Below, in pieces: positions 1-11,373 of a stretch of DNA of 64,000 nt (position 1 is the stretch's first letter; each line of letters begins with the position of its first letter). Both the position numbers and the translations under genes were made by a program. A model generated the notes under the pieces. It worked only from the letters and a program-made list of their open reading frames with translations. It ran no database searches and had not been told where the DNA came from. Source of the DNA: Sanguinoderma infundibulare (lineage: Eukaryota; Basidiomycota; Agaricomycetes; Polyporales; Polyporaceae); contig JAVLRN010000012.1 of assembly GCA_032821775.1 (NCBI GenBank), positions 868,001 to 932,000 of the forward strand, read 5' to 3'.

Positions 1-394
1 GCGGTACAGGTATGTACGGACTCCCGTGTACACTGAGTGGTGGAAAATTGTGATGACGATTAAGGAAGTATTGCGATATGCTATATACAAAGGAGCGACC
101 ACTTGGCTGCGTCAATAATTGTATGATCGAGTAGCGTGAAGCAATATACAAATGGAGTCAAGTGTTCGAATGGGAACTATTCGTTTTCGGTATGCCAGGC
201 GTAGGACTGTCTACTAGATAGCGTGGGTGATCAACTGATACATATACAGAGACCAGAAGATTATGAGCGCCAGCACGGCAAAAACATTACGAGCGTCGCA
301 AGCCCAAGGTACCAAGAAAATCAGGAATAAGTAACGTCAAAAGGTATCCACAGGTTCGGCCGAAGCCGTCGCGAACGAGACGAGAACGCCTCGC
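1..394. other. Left edge, no gene seen
   Basis: I see no recognisable coding segment or RNA gene here. The right end is probably the 3' UTR of the F-box gene, which runs leftward and stops at 395. Confidence 0.5.
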
Positions 395-2796
395 TCATCC
401 CTGATACGCGAACGAGACCGCGCCGTAAAGACCAGCCTCCCGGCCAAGGAGCCCATCACCATGGAGGACCTGAACGGATCAATGCAGATCAGTCAGTATA
501 CCGTGCCAAGACCACACAGAAGGATCGATCGCGCGCGAGAAGAACTCACCTCCATTTTGCGCGCGTGCCAGCCTACGCCACTGCTCACATTGCCGTTTGC
601 ATCCGCAAGCGCCTCGAGCTCGACGCGCCAGGGATGGCTTGGCTCGAGGTCCCTCTTCAGGACGGGGCCCTGCTGCTGTTGCGCAACCCATCCGCTCGCG
701 GCATCGACGTACCAGCCACGCCCGCCCTTGCTCCGAACGATGCGCCACGTTCCGGCGCCCGCGCCGAGGCCTGTGAGGAGAGTTGGCGCGAGTTCGATGA
801 CGCGCAGGCGCGTGGGGGGCTCCTCCACCTTCGGCTTTGACGTCGTCAAACTGAAGGAGAATGGTGGCGTGCAGAGCGGGCGCACAAGTTGCGCATGGAG
901 CGCGATCGTGGCCTGACGCGCGGACACGACTGGGTCGCCGTAACCAAGGTCTGGGGTGGAAGTGACGAGAGTCAGAACCTCAACATTGGACGCCTTTGAC
1001 GTCAGGAATTGTGCGATGACGGCAAGCTCGAGCGTCCGCATGTGCGAAAGACCGAAGGAGCGCAAGCGGGGTTGAGGTGGGCAGACTTCAAGAAGCAGTT
1101 CGCGCGTCAGTGGTGTGCTGGAAAGGTCAAGGTAGACAAGCTCCCCGCTCTTGAAGCATGGCGCGAGCTCGAGGATGTCGCGAAGTTCTTCCTCAGACAG
1201 AGGCGACGGGAACGTCCCATCACCGTAGAGCGACAGCTCGCGCAGGCCGTGGGCAGCAGGGGCATCGACAAGGAAGTTCCGGATGCTTTCGCCAGTGAGC
1301 CAGTTGCAGCGCTCGAGCGCGAGGGACTGCAACTTGACGCTCGATGAGCGACCGAGTGCTGCCAGGCCTTCGGGAGAGATCCGTGTACATGACAGATCGA
1401 GGTGAGTGAGTAGGGGGAACGCCTGTATAAGTGGCTCGAGGATGTGTGGCTGGAGAGACTTGACACCACGCAAGCCGAGGCGGCGCATTCCAGGGAAGAT
1501 CAAAGACTCCTCCTGTACAAGGCTCCTGGGACGGCGTCTCTCGCGTTCATCCTCGCTGTCGCTAGAGTCGTCTGAGTGGCCGAGAAGGAAGTTATCGACG
1601 AACTGTGTGAGGGCGCTAACGAAGACACCGCTGACGCAGCCTGTCAAGTCAATGGCTTCGAGATCTTTGCATTCGCGCCGCCGTTCGAGGTCTTCCTGTT
1701 CGGGATCGCTTGGGTCGGGAATCACCACGTCACGACCACGGGAAGGGCGGCCGCGTCCGCGGGACGCGGACCCGCGCAGCAGAAGCTCCTTGAGCACGGG
1801 GAATGTGAGCGCGCCATCCATGTATTCTGTGGCGCCGAAGACGAGCAAGTTTGGCAGCTCCTGCACCACGTTCGTCAGTACTCTGTACTCCAGGGGAACG
1901 TTGATGCTGAATATGATGGACGAACCTTGAGAACTGCCACCAGTCTGTCACCGGTAACAAACCGGTTGTTGACACCCTCCTCGACCAAGCGTCGCATTCC
2001 GATGGTTCGGAAGTGGTTAAAATCAAGATGACGAACGAGGCGCCCTGGGTGCGGATCATGAGGCTGGGGAACTGAGGACCGGTAGGAGACGGTCAGTTAA
2101 GCGGAGGTAGACGTCGGCCGACGGGGAAATCGGAAGCTTACCGTAGATGCCCGGATGAGCACGCTCCATGACATCCTGAACGGCGACGCTGATGGACCGC
2201 ATGAGCTTCCATCGCGCAGGCGACTTGCTCTTCGCCCGAAGGCGTCGGGGACTGGGATCACGACTGGCAGGGGGGGACAGCAGCTCCGGAGGAATGGAGA
2301 TGTCGGCACCGGAGAGTCGCTGGAGGACCTGGTCATGAAGATCCGACGCCGCATCGTCGGTACCGGAACAGTCCCCGAGCAAGGTGCGTGCAGCGAGCGC
2401 CGCGGTCTCGGCGTTCCTGAGCGTCTGGTCGACCATAAGCGCGGCCTGCTCTTCACTGGCCTCTTCATCGTCTCCACCGGCTACCTCCTCGACGATGGCC
2501 AACCAGGAACGAGGGAGACGAATCTCGACCTTGCGCCAGAGCCAGGGCCTAGCCACTTCATTCCAAGACTTGTTGGTCAGGCAGAGACTAGCGAGAGTCT
2601 TCCTGACCACGGTTTCGGGCCAGTACGCGCAAGGGTAGGAGGATGGCAACGCGGTGGGCGTACCGGAGTAGTCGGAGCATAGAGGAGGGTCAAGAGCAGT
2701 GGCCACAGGTGGCAAACCAGACGCGTAGATGTGAGCACATACGACAGCGAGCAACTCTGGGGGGAATTGGTCTACGAGGGATGTTTCAGAGGACAT
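395..2796 (-). CDS. F-box / leucine-rich-repeat protein
   Basis: Spliced model complement(join(395..469,550..1860,1926..2071,2142..2796)), 728 aa. The first ~70 residues carry an F-box-like segment (DQFPPELLAVVCAHI, then LCLTNKSWNEVARPWLWRKV). F-box proteins recruit substrates to SCF ubiquitin ligases through Skp1. A conserved linker (HLDFNHFRTIGMRRLVEEG) follows, then a long leucine-rich region with repeats of the LxxLDLSxTxI type, as in RNI-like receptors. The start is the ATG before SSETSLVDQFPPE. The three introns are 80, 65 and 70 nt. The first one restores frame between the F-box exon and the linker, where the unspliced frame hits a stop. The last exon adds a short tail ending FAYQG. 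The substrate cannot be read from sequence. Family assignment is fairly sure, exact exon ends less so. Confidence 0.82.
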
Positions 2797-5700
2797 AGAA
2801 TGGAGTGAAGCGGAGTGTGCGGGTGGACTGAGTCAGTGGTGGTCAGTAGAGGGCGAGCGGAGGGAGACCGCGTTGCTGGTGAGTGGCGGAGAGAATAGAC
2901 GGGGAGAGGCGGAGGGATGGGGATGCTTATATAGGGAGTCATTGTGGGTCGTGACTGACCGTGAAGCTGGCGACATCGCCGAGAGCCTGAGCGATCACCC
3001 ACACGCGGAGGCCAAACTGGGCGCCTGCAGGCCCCGATCGTCGTTCCGTCTCGCCGACCTTGTCCTTCCCCATTCGCACCCTCCTTTCCCCCCTTGGCAC
3101 ACAATTCCGCTGCATGACTCAAACTTTTGTGTCTCCTGCGCCAGCCGGCTCACCCCTCCAGAGTCCATTTTAGCCCAAATTCGCCAATTTTCACCTTAGG
3201 CGCTCCGTACGTACCCCGCACACGTGACGGATCAAAATACATGTTCCGCACAGGCCACAGGCACTAGACAGCTTTTTCCTCCGCTCCTCGAGGCTCCCCG
3301 TCTGGCGTATCCCAGATCCGCGCTCTCCGCTATGCATAGATGGTCCAGCCTGCAGGACGAGGGCTCACCTGCTCGAACGTCGTCCAAGTCTCCATATACC
3401 GGGTCCATCCTGTCCACCGGCCGCCTATTTTGCGGCTTTACGCCAGCTTCGCGAAGTCGCCAGCTGCCTCCGACCGTCTGGCACAAACGTTCATCGGAAG
3501 GTCAGCGGGGCCCTTCCCTCGGATCGATGTCCGTGTGATGAGCACCCTCTTCTTCACCGGTTCCTTGTAGCCTTGTGCGTGTCGGACGACGGCGAGGCGC
3601 TAAGCGCGCTCGTTTGGACCTCTCCGACTCGCATCTGGGGTGATGCGTTTTTGCATCATCATGGGACACGCTGATGACTTTGGCCAATTCCTTCCGGGCC
3701 TCCACCTTTTGGTCTAGACCTGGCCTGCACGATTCGTCGGTATTCGGTCCTGGCTTGGTGGCCGCCGCCGCCGCCGCCACATACTGGCTGGGCTTCACGT
3801 ACACGAACGGCATCCAAGGGATAACGGTCGATGCTATGGGGTCAGATCTGGCGCGGCAGAATGGACTGACGTGAGGACAAGAACATACTTCTCGCATGCA
3901 TGGACCCCGTGTCATTTTTGCTGTCGTTTTCGTTTTCGTGCTCCCTTCATCACTTCGGTTCCTTGGAGTTCCGAGCGACCGTAGTGTTGACGCTCCCAGG
4001 ACCCGTCCTGATGCCGTACTCGGGGCTGATCTGTTCGCTTGGTGTGTCGTCATTGCTTTTCGAATCGAATACTGCTATTGCTATGTTTCGCGCAAGGTTC
4101 CCTCGCCAGTCATGCTTCAACTGCGTCCTCTATGGCTAATTCTGGCCGCCGGGCGTCCGGCTGCAAGCACGCGTTCCAGAGCTTCTCGTGTAGGTAACTT
4201 CTCTTCCTATTCGAGCCGTCTTCTTACCAGCTACGTACCCTCCGGAGATCTCAAGTTGACAGGTGTTCGGACAGTTCCATGCAGCATGCATGCATGGTGT
4301 TTAGTAATAGCCCTGTTATCGTACACATGTGCGCCATTGGGAAGCTCTATGGCAAGAAATGCTTCTACTGTTATTGTCTGCCGGCCACCGACCATTTCCC
4401 TCCCTTCTCGGCCTTTGTGGCGCTGCTTCTTAACATTTCCTCGGAGACCGTAGCACTCCTTCCATTCAAACTCAACTCATCTTCGTTTTTCAGATTCGCA
4501 CACCCGGTCCTGACGGAGGTGCATATTTTCGGACGCTCGTTCTCTCGGTTCTGTTAAGTAATAGTATCGTTCTCCGGTGCCTCTCGCGTTCTGTCAAGTA
4601 TGCCTAATGTCGCTTCCACTCCCGCGAAGGTCGCCTTGACTTGTTTTAACACACTCCCACTCCCTTCTATATTTCTGATTGGTGGGTCCCACTTGACTCG
4701 CAGACGCTGATGCGCGCATCCCAGGAACATACATAAGGACCCGGCCCTCGTCCTACGTCGTCCACCTGACGAGAACGTCGCGAGGGACGGACGTCTGCTG
4801 ACCCGGCATATACACCGTCTGCAAGACAACTCGGCACCCAACATAATTTGCCACCCAGTCTCGTTCTCATTCGGCGAACCCTTGCAACAGGCAATCCAGT
4901 CATCCTATGCTCTCATCGTTATTTTTGCGATCAGGCAATTCGACAGCGAGCCCACAATAGCACCCTGCGCCTTCGCATGTGTGCGGCCGGAAGCCGCGAT
5001 CGCAGGCGAATTGTCGCCATGGATGGCGTGCATCCGCATCGAAGCGTGCTGGCCCACCGCAGTGGTGCGGGACGTCCGCTGACGTTTTTGGGCTGGGAAC
5101 GCTTCGGCGGGCGCAGGTGCGAGGCTCTGGGGATGTCGTAATGATGTGTCGCAGCCTTGCCTGCCGCACTCCCGCCGCCGTCGACGCGAGGACACATGGG
5201 TGCATCGCACATCCATCGCCTGGGGTGGGTCAAAAGATGTCACGGTTTTGCCAAGAAGCCTGGTAGTCTTCTCCGGGCACGTTCATGCCTCAAACGTGGT
5301 CAGCGGGCGTCCACTAGGAACATATGCAGTATACTAGTACGGCCTGGGGTGTGCGTGCGAAGTCGAGTAGGAGCACGAGTACGTACTGCAGTAGGCCGCT
5401 CGGAGCATGTGTCGAATTTGTATCCACCGCGAGCCTCCAGCAGTGTCCGACGGCCGTGTGCCTCGAGCTCGAGAAGGTTCGGCAGGCGTTCGACCGCTCC
5501 GACAAACCGAATAGACGTTCTTCGAAGGCGCGAAGGCGGCGACGGACGTGCGTGCGGCGAGACCTCGAGAAGGCGTTCATTGCCAGTGGCTAAGAACGGC
5601 GCGATCTCACACCTTTCCGGCGTACAGAGGTAGTACGTACAAGTGGTATTTTGGGCAGATCAGCGGGCACCGGCACCCGCGGAGGCATTGTGGGCTTCAC

Positions 5701-6491
5701 TTGCACAACGGAGACGCTTAGACACATGGGACCACCACCGCTGCCAATGCCTATGAACGTGTATTCGTAAGTTGGCTTTCAGGTGACGCGACGTTCACGT
5801 TCAGCGATGATGAGCCGCGTTCGGCGTGGTACGGCGACCTCGGCAACGAGTGATTAAAATACGCTTTTGCACCGTGCTCGGCCGCGGCTGAAGCTAACAT
5901 GACAGCTCTGGCAACTTGAAGACAACTGGTTATGAATGAGAGATCAGCAGACACTTGCAGATAATACAGGTTATCTTGCCGCCAATGCATGGATCGATGG
6001 GTGTACCCCAAAACCTGTCGGCGAATGGATCGTCTCGTCGGTGAATAGATGGTCTCTTCGCCGAGGCGCGCTGGGAGCCATGACCAAGAACATGTTTTAC
6101 CGGTATACGACCACGGATATCCACAGCTACCGTGAGGCCAAAAAGTTGGGGGCATACCTGGGTCCATCTCTCGTATGTCTTCGCTTAGTGGTAGTGAGCT
6201 CAGGCGCTTCATGAAGGTCCGTGTCTATGCGAGGAAACGACGACTGTGCGCACGGACTTATGTCCAACGGAGGCCATCGAATAAGTATGAGCATGCTTCA
6301 CTCATAGAGTACACCTCAGCAACGATGTACCTAGCCGAAAACTTGGTGTTAGGATGAGCTCCGCCCCCGGTGATGGTTCGCAGAAACAAACCACGATATC
6401 GCATAGAGCTTTGTAGCGGACATACAGCGGAAATGATCGTAGATATTTCACACGTATGGGGCTACTTCGGGTGGGCACCCCACACCAACTC
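2797..6491. other. 3.7 kb stretch without recognised gene
   Basis: Open frames of 60-185 codons occur on both strands, but none has family resemblance or a convincing intron pattern. The part next to 2796 is probably the F-box promoter; 2800-3120 is CT/GA-rich. A short (GCC)n microsatellite lies near 3761-3778. About 3880-4560 is T-rich and looks non-coding. No tRNA or transposase was seen. Confidence 0.45.
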
Positions 6492-7180
6492 TCAGGTGTG
6501 GACGTAGAAGTCGTATTGAGTGAGCATCCAAACCAACGACGCAGCTGGAAGGTGAAACGAGCGTGTCAGCATCATGATGCGAGCATAACCATTTGCACAG
6601 CACTGGTTATCGGGAGCACACTAGCGTGACTTACTTGACACGATAACAGGACTGAGGACTGGCCCTGCTATTTTTGCGGTGCGGTAGATAAGGATCTCAG
6701 ATCCGAAGTGGAAGAACGCAAAGAGGTACGTAAACATGGTCATGTCGTAAACGCTGCCAAGTAGCGAATGTCGGCCCAACAAGTCGCACGAGGCCAGAGA
6801 TAAGCAACTCACAGCTTGTTGTTGATATTGTACGCCGCGTAGAAGCGGACGACGGCTGACGTAAGCGTCCAGATAGCAAATGTCCGCGATTGGAGGGGGT
6901 TGACTGGATTGGAATTCGATGGTTTGCGGCAGCCACAGCGAGATGGAGCCCGAAGGAGATACGCACCGGAAGTGGCCGCCTTGTCATAAAGCTTCCGCGA
7001 GAACGTCACGCTGGTGAGGTTGCTGAGAGTGTTCAGCGTCGCAGTGATGGCCACGACTAGCTGCCACGTCGGCAGCCATCCAGGTTCCTGTGGCAGGTCT
7101 GAATGGACGTAAGGCTCTGGAAAGGACCAGGCATGGTAGCGTGCAAACTTACATGCCCAGAGCGCGTCAATAAGAGCCAT
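6492..7180 (-). CDS. ERG28: Ergosterol biosynthesis scaffold protein Erg28
   Basis: Spliced model complement(join(6492..6544,6635..6753,6813..6903,6967..7098,7153..7180)), 140 aa, the normal size for the family. Erg28 is a small ER membrane protein that tethers the C-4 sterol demethylation enzymes (Erg25/26/27). Diagnostic stretches are GWLPTWQLVVAITATLNTL, RTFAIWTLTSAVVRFYAAYN, FHFGSEILIYRTAKI and the C-terminal SLVWMLTQYDFY. Several hydrophobic segments fit a multi-pass protein. The first intron (54 nt) is chosen because its removal joins the start to the YLPQEPGWLP context. All five exons keep frame. It is divergent from the large orphan gene to its right. Identification is confident. Confidence 0.93.
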
Positions 7181-7830
7181 GCTGGAATGGAAAATACACC
7201 TGGTCGTCGTGGCCGTTCGAGACAGACACGAGCTGCACGTAAGTTACGAACACAATCTTAGACACACCAGACGCTGGCCTAGGCGCGTCTTGGGCGCTTC
7301 GCCCTCTCAACATTCGCAGAATGCATGAATGCATGAACGTCGAACGATGCTCGGATGGTTGGTACCAGTCTATCAGACCCGCAGTCATCATATATATATC
7401 AGCCCTGGGTACAACGTTCTATAGTCGCGGACTAGCACCTACACCACGGCGGCCGGGAAAGTTCCTGAGTGTCGCCATCAACGCGAGATGGTGGTTCTGG
7501 GGTCCCGGGTGCCACGCAAAGAAATATGAGGCTGCTAGTGCTTGGTTAGTGGTAGCTGTTTGGATCGCGGATGACCTACATGTGAGCATCTACGGTAACC
7601 ATTACAGCTCGAGACAAGTGTCCATCGCTGTCGTGGTCGTCATGTTTCCAGTCGGGAGATGGCCCAAAGGGGCTAGGGGCTGTCGGGGTGGCATGGAGGA
7701 AACGGTTCTTCCGGGGGCCGGGGTGGGAAGCGCGGGACGAGAGACGCGCTTTTCATCCTCAACGACTCGGACGAGTCGCACACTGCGCTCGTCCTCCCTC
7801 TCTCCCCTCGCATGCAACGTCGAGCTCCTC
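7181..7830. promoter_or_regulatory. Divergent intergenic region between ERG28 and the orphan gene
   Basis: This 650 bp gap separates two outward-pointing start codons and must hold both promoters. The frame of the orphan gene stays open upstream to an ATG at 7321. The part after about 7740 is CT-rich, like a fungal 5' leader, so the gap is treated as non-coding. Confidence 0.45.
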
Positions 7831-10800
7831 ATGGTCCCCTCGACCGCCTCGGCTGAGCTCTCCCCATCCTCCCCTCACGTCGCTCGTTCCGATTCTATCG
7901 CTAGCTCAGTCCAGAGCGCCGGTCTGCGCCGACGGTCGCGCACCAAGACTCGCTCGATTGCTTCCTTAAAACGCGGGAGGAGCCAGGGACCCCCGGCGGC
8001 GAGCAAGTACGAATTGGATGCTGGCGGGAGCTTCTTGGACCTTGACGAGGCCCCGCCCGTGCCGAGAGCGCTCCACGACGAGCCCGGGGAGATGACGATG
8101 GAGGACATGCGCGCCGTCAAGCAGGCGAGGCGGAGGTCGAGGACGGTTGGCGCGGAGTCGCGTCCGCAATATGGAGGACTACTCCCGGAGATGCCTCAGA
8201 TGTCTCGGGCATGGAGTGCAATGGATGTACGAGAACCCCCGTCCGAGCAGATTCGGGGCAGGCAGGCAAAGTCGGATAACGGGTCTATCAAAGCGGTGCG
8301 TGCCTGTCGCTGTATCGTATCGTTGGTACTGACCTTGCGGACGAAGGCGAAGCTTCGTGGCCTCAGCCTTCCCCGCCATGCGTTCCGGCCACATTCTCAG
8401 TCGGACGAGTCGTCGCAACCCAGTCCACTCACGCCGTACGGCTTTGGTGACGGACCCGCACCGCATTCTATCACCCGTCCTTCCAATCCGCGCGACTCGG
8501 TTTTGACGCAGAATTCGACGGCATCTTCGTCGTTGTACCCCCCGTCAACCTCTTTCGGGACAAGAACGGAGTCGTCAATGCCATATACCGACGACCAGAA
8601 CGAGGGCGATCTGACCTATCCTGAAATCGTCACTCCCGACCACCCAGAGTTCGACCCGGACGATGTCTCCAACCGACTTCGCTTGCTTCTCAACAACAGC
8701 TACTTCCTGCCTCCTGCTCACTCAAAACCTAAGCCCTTCTCCCTCTCTCCAAACCCCGCGGAGGCCGCGAAGAAGGGCAAACCTGCCAATACTGGTTTCT
8801 TAGACTTCTTCAGATTAGGGAAGTCGAAGTCGAAGCCTACGTCTCCCGTCCCTGGCAGCCCACCTGCAGCTGACAATGTTGGCCCCATCCTTCGGACTAC
8901 CTCTGATACACCCACTGCGTCAGGGTTTCTCCATCGTGCCCAGCAGCAGCCCCTGGTCGCACAGAGTGCTGTCCCGCCTCCTCCGCCTGCAAGTAGGGTG
9001 GTGGTCTTGCGCGAGCGCATGGACGACCTTGCGACAGCTGCTAAGGAAGCTGAGAAGGAACTTCGTAGCAAGGACCCTCGGAAGATTAAAAGCCAGACGA
9101 CACCTCGGGACCGCTTCGTCGACGACATCATCGACCCTACAGACGCTGTCGATTTGCCGCCCCAATTGGCAGATTTGATGTTCGCTATCCAAACGTCTGC
9201 TGCATACGGTCTTGGCCCGCAGGATTCTCTGAATGCTGCTGTGCTCGCCGATCGCCTGGTTCCCGGCAGCCCCGGATTATGGTCCATGAGCTCGGAGGAG
9301 GATAACTGGCGGAAGGACTTGCTTCACCAGGCCGTCAGTCATTCGCTTGGCAACACGCCCGACCATTCTTTCTCGTCGTCGGTCTCGAGCAATCAGCCGC
9401 CGGCCTCGCCTTCGTCACCGTCGGAGGCGTCTTTCCCCACTCCTGCAATGCTGGAAGCTCAGAAGTCGAGGGTAGGTCAACGGATTGTGGAGAACCTGAG
9501 CATTCATTCGGTCACGTCGGAGCAGAGTCCACCCGTTTCGCCCTTGGAAACGCAGGAAATCCTAGTCCGGGCCATGTCGCAGGCTTCGGGAGAGAGGTCC
9601 CCTCCCGCACCGGAACACCCAATGATGTCGATCACAGGTCCTCCGGCTCGTGCAGAGACCCCAGCCCACATGCCCCTGCCTCTGGCGCCTGCTCCGCGCA
9701 AGCATCTCGTCAACCCTCTGTACTCCCTCTCTCAGCCAGACCTCCCGGAATCCCTCGCGAAACGCGATACTCCTACTGGGTCGTCTTCTGCATCCTATCA
9801 CACGGTGCGGAAAACTGCCTCAACGCCGCGGCTATCTGGCGAAGAGGATGCTGCTGCTGGAAGGGCGGTGGTCTCACTCTCCCCTCCCCCTCTTCCCGGG
9901 CGTGGAATTACCCCAGAACCGAGGGGGCTTGAGGGCATTCCGTCTTTCACTACAGCGACCCGTTCACGGACTGAGAGCGAGTCGAGGTATTCTAGTGACG
10001 ATATGTCATTTAGGACACCTATCGATACGGATCTAGATGGGAACGGTGGACGACCTTCCATGACGATAACGATACCGTCTGGACGACCATCAATATCTGT
10101 GTCTGTCCCCGAGTATGCCGTTCCTTCTCCCACTACATCTGCCTTTGGTGACGCAGTCTTTGGGAGCTGCCGATCGCCGTCAGTCATGTCTCGGAGAAGC
10201 ATCGCATCGCACGTGGTCCCATCGACACATTCGCTGCCAGAACTGCCCCGCTCCCCCGTCACACCGCGCTCGACCATTTCCCCTCCCCCTCGCATATCTT
10301 CCTCCGTCTCCCCTACCGCATTGCCCGTTCCTCCTCGGCCTCCTGCGGCTCGCCCTATCTGCCGTCTGTCGACATCTGCGTCCGACTCGCGGTCATTGAG
10401 TAGCCAAGGTCGCTCCTCGCCGGGTTCACCCGCCATGCTTGACATTCGCCCTGCGCAAGACGCATCTGTCGACTTCTCGTTTTCTTCCGCATCGACCTCA
10501 CCCTCGCCTACGGGCCCGCTCGCTGCGCGTCGGGGGCTTGGGAGTCAACTCTCCTTGACCATTCCGGACAGGATCCATCCCCCCGTCATCCACTCGGCGC
10601 CGGCGCCGGCGTCGCCGACGGACTTCTTCGATCGGATACAAACGACGATCCATAATGCTATGGATGACCTCGACACCTCGGACGAGAGCGAGTCAGAGGA
10701 CGAGCTTTCTCCGGACGGTGATGATGATGCTCGCAGTGGAGTCAGCCATGCACAGCCACCTGGGCAGCCGCAGCCTCGTACGCCTGGCAGTGAGGATGTC

Positions 10801-11373
10801 GAGACAGCGGCGGTGTTTGTCGAGCCTCGGACCCAAGCAATCTCCAATCGCGCCTCGAGCTCCAGTGCACGACCGTCGATCATGCGTCTTGGGAACCACT
10901 CGACGCCTCACCTCTCCCCCGTCTCGAATATATCCGCCCACGAACCTCTTCCCCAGTTCACTTTCGATCCCAAGAAGCCGATTGGAAACGTCGTCGACTT
11001 GGGGCGCCGCTCGTTCACGTCGTCTCGCTCGCCGTTTTCCAAGAAGGCCAAGGGCATCCCGTACGTGACCTCGCCCATCCTGCCCATCGGCGCCATGCCG
11101 AGCTGGCCGATCGCCCCTGGCACCTCAGGTGTCGGCGTCGATGCTATCCTGGCTTCGGAGAGGAGGCGTCCGGCGACGGCTCCGGAGGAGAAGGGCAAGG
11201 GGCGGAAGATCCAGCGCGAGTCCATACAGCGGTTCGATGGGATGCTCGTGCAACACCTCGCGGCCGAGCGCGACCGGATGAAGCGCATCACGAACGACTA
11301 CCTCGCCCCCTCAGATACGAGCTCTCCTGTGAGGGCGCGTCCGTCGGCCCGGTTGCCTTCGGGAAAGGACTAG
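7831..11373 (+). CDS. Large Ser/Pro-rich orphan protein
   Basis: Model join(7831..8295,8347..11373), 1163 aa. The removed 51 nt segment has a GTGCGT donor, a TACTGAC branch site and an AAG acceptor, and its length keeps frame, so the intron is likely but unproven. I do not recognise the family. Most of the protein is Ser/Pro/Thr-rich and probably disordered. Ordered-looking islands are FLDFFRLGKSKSK, a segment DVSNRLRLLLNNSYFLPP, the region around LADLMFAIQTSAAYGLGPQD, and the C-terminal QRFDGMLVQHLAAERDRMK, which may be helical. No signal peptide or membrane segment is seen. Start choice: 7831 follows a CT-rich leader; in-frame ATGs at 7321 and 7693 are alternatives. No function is proposed. 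Confidence 0.75.
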   Translation: MVPSTASAELSPSSPHVARSDSIASSVQSAGLRRRSRTKTRSIASLKRGRSQGPPAASKYELDAGGSFLDLDEAPPVPRALHDEPGEMTMEDMRAVKQARRRSRTVGAESRPQYGGLLPEMPQMSRAWSAMDVREPPSEQIRGRQAKSDNGSIKAVRACRCIVSLVLTLRTKAKLRGLSLPRHAFRPHSQSDESSQPSPLTPYGFGDGPAPHSITRPSNPRDSVLTQNSTASSSLYPPSTSFGTRTESSMPYTDDQNEGDLTYPEIVTPDHPEFDPDDVSNRLRLLLNNSYFLPPAHSKPKPFSLSPNPAEAAKKGKPANTGFLDFFRLGKSKSKPTSPVPGSPPAADNVGPILRTTSDTPTASGFLHRAQQQPLVAQSAVPPPPPASRVVVLRERMDDLATAAKEAEKELRSKDPRKIKSQTTPRDRFVDDIIDPTDAVDLPPQLADLMFAIQTSAAYGLGPQDSLNAAVLADRLVPGSPGLWSMSSEEDNWRKDLLHQAVSHSLGNTPDHSFSSSVSSNQPPASPSSPSEASFPTPAMLEAQKSRVGQRIVENLSIHSVTSEQSPPVSPLETQEILVRAMSQASGERSPPAPEHPMMSITGPPARAETPAHMPLPLAPAPRKHLVNPLYSLSQPDLPESLAKRDTPTGSSSASYHTVRKTASTPRLSGEEDAAAGRAVVSLSPPPLPGRGITPEPRGLEGIPSFTTATRSRTESESRYSSDDMSFRTPIDTDLDGNGGRPSMTITIPSGRPSISVSVPEYAVPSPTTSAFGDAVFGSCRSPSVMSRRSIASHVVPSTHSLPELPRSPVTPRSTISPPPRISSSVSPTALPVPPRPPAARPICRLSTSASDSRSLSSQGRSSPGSPAMLDIRPAQDASVDFSFSSASTSPSPTGPLAARRGLGSQLSLTIPDRIHPPVIHSAPAPASPTDFFDRIQTTIHNAMDDLDTSDESESEDELSPDGDDDARSGVSHAQPPGQPQPRTPGSEDVETAAVFVEPRTQAISNRASSSSARPSIMRLGNHSTPHLSPVSNISAHEPLPQFTFDPKKPIGNVVDLGRRSFTSSRSPFSKKAKGIPYVTSPILPIGAMPSWPIAPGTSGVGVDAILASERRRPATAPEEKGKGRKIQRESIQRFDGMLVQHLAAERDRMKRITNDYLAPSDTSSPVRARPSARLPSGKD

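Noticed and set aside
3502..4053. Minus-strand frame of 183 codons
   Set aside because: No family resemblance, includes a GCC microsatellite read as poly-Ala, and no supporting intron pattern.
7321..7830. In-frame upstream extension of the orphan protein
   Set aside because: The sequence lacks low-complexity features of the rest and passes through likely promoter DNA; 7831 follows a pyrimidine-rich leader.
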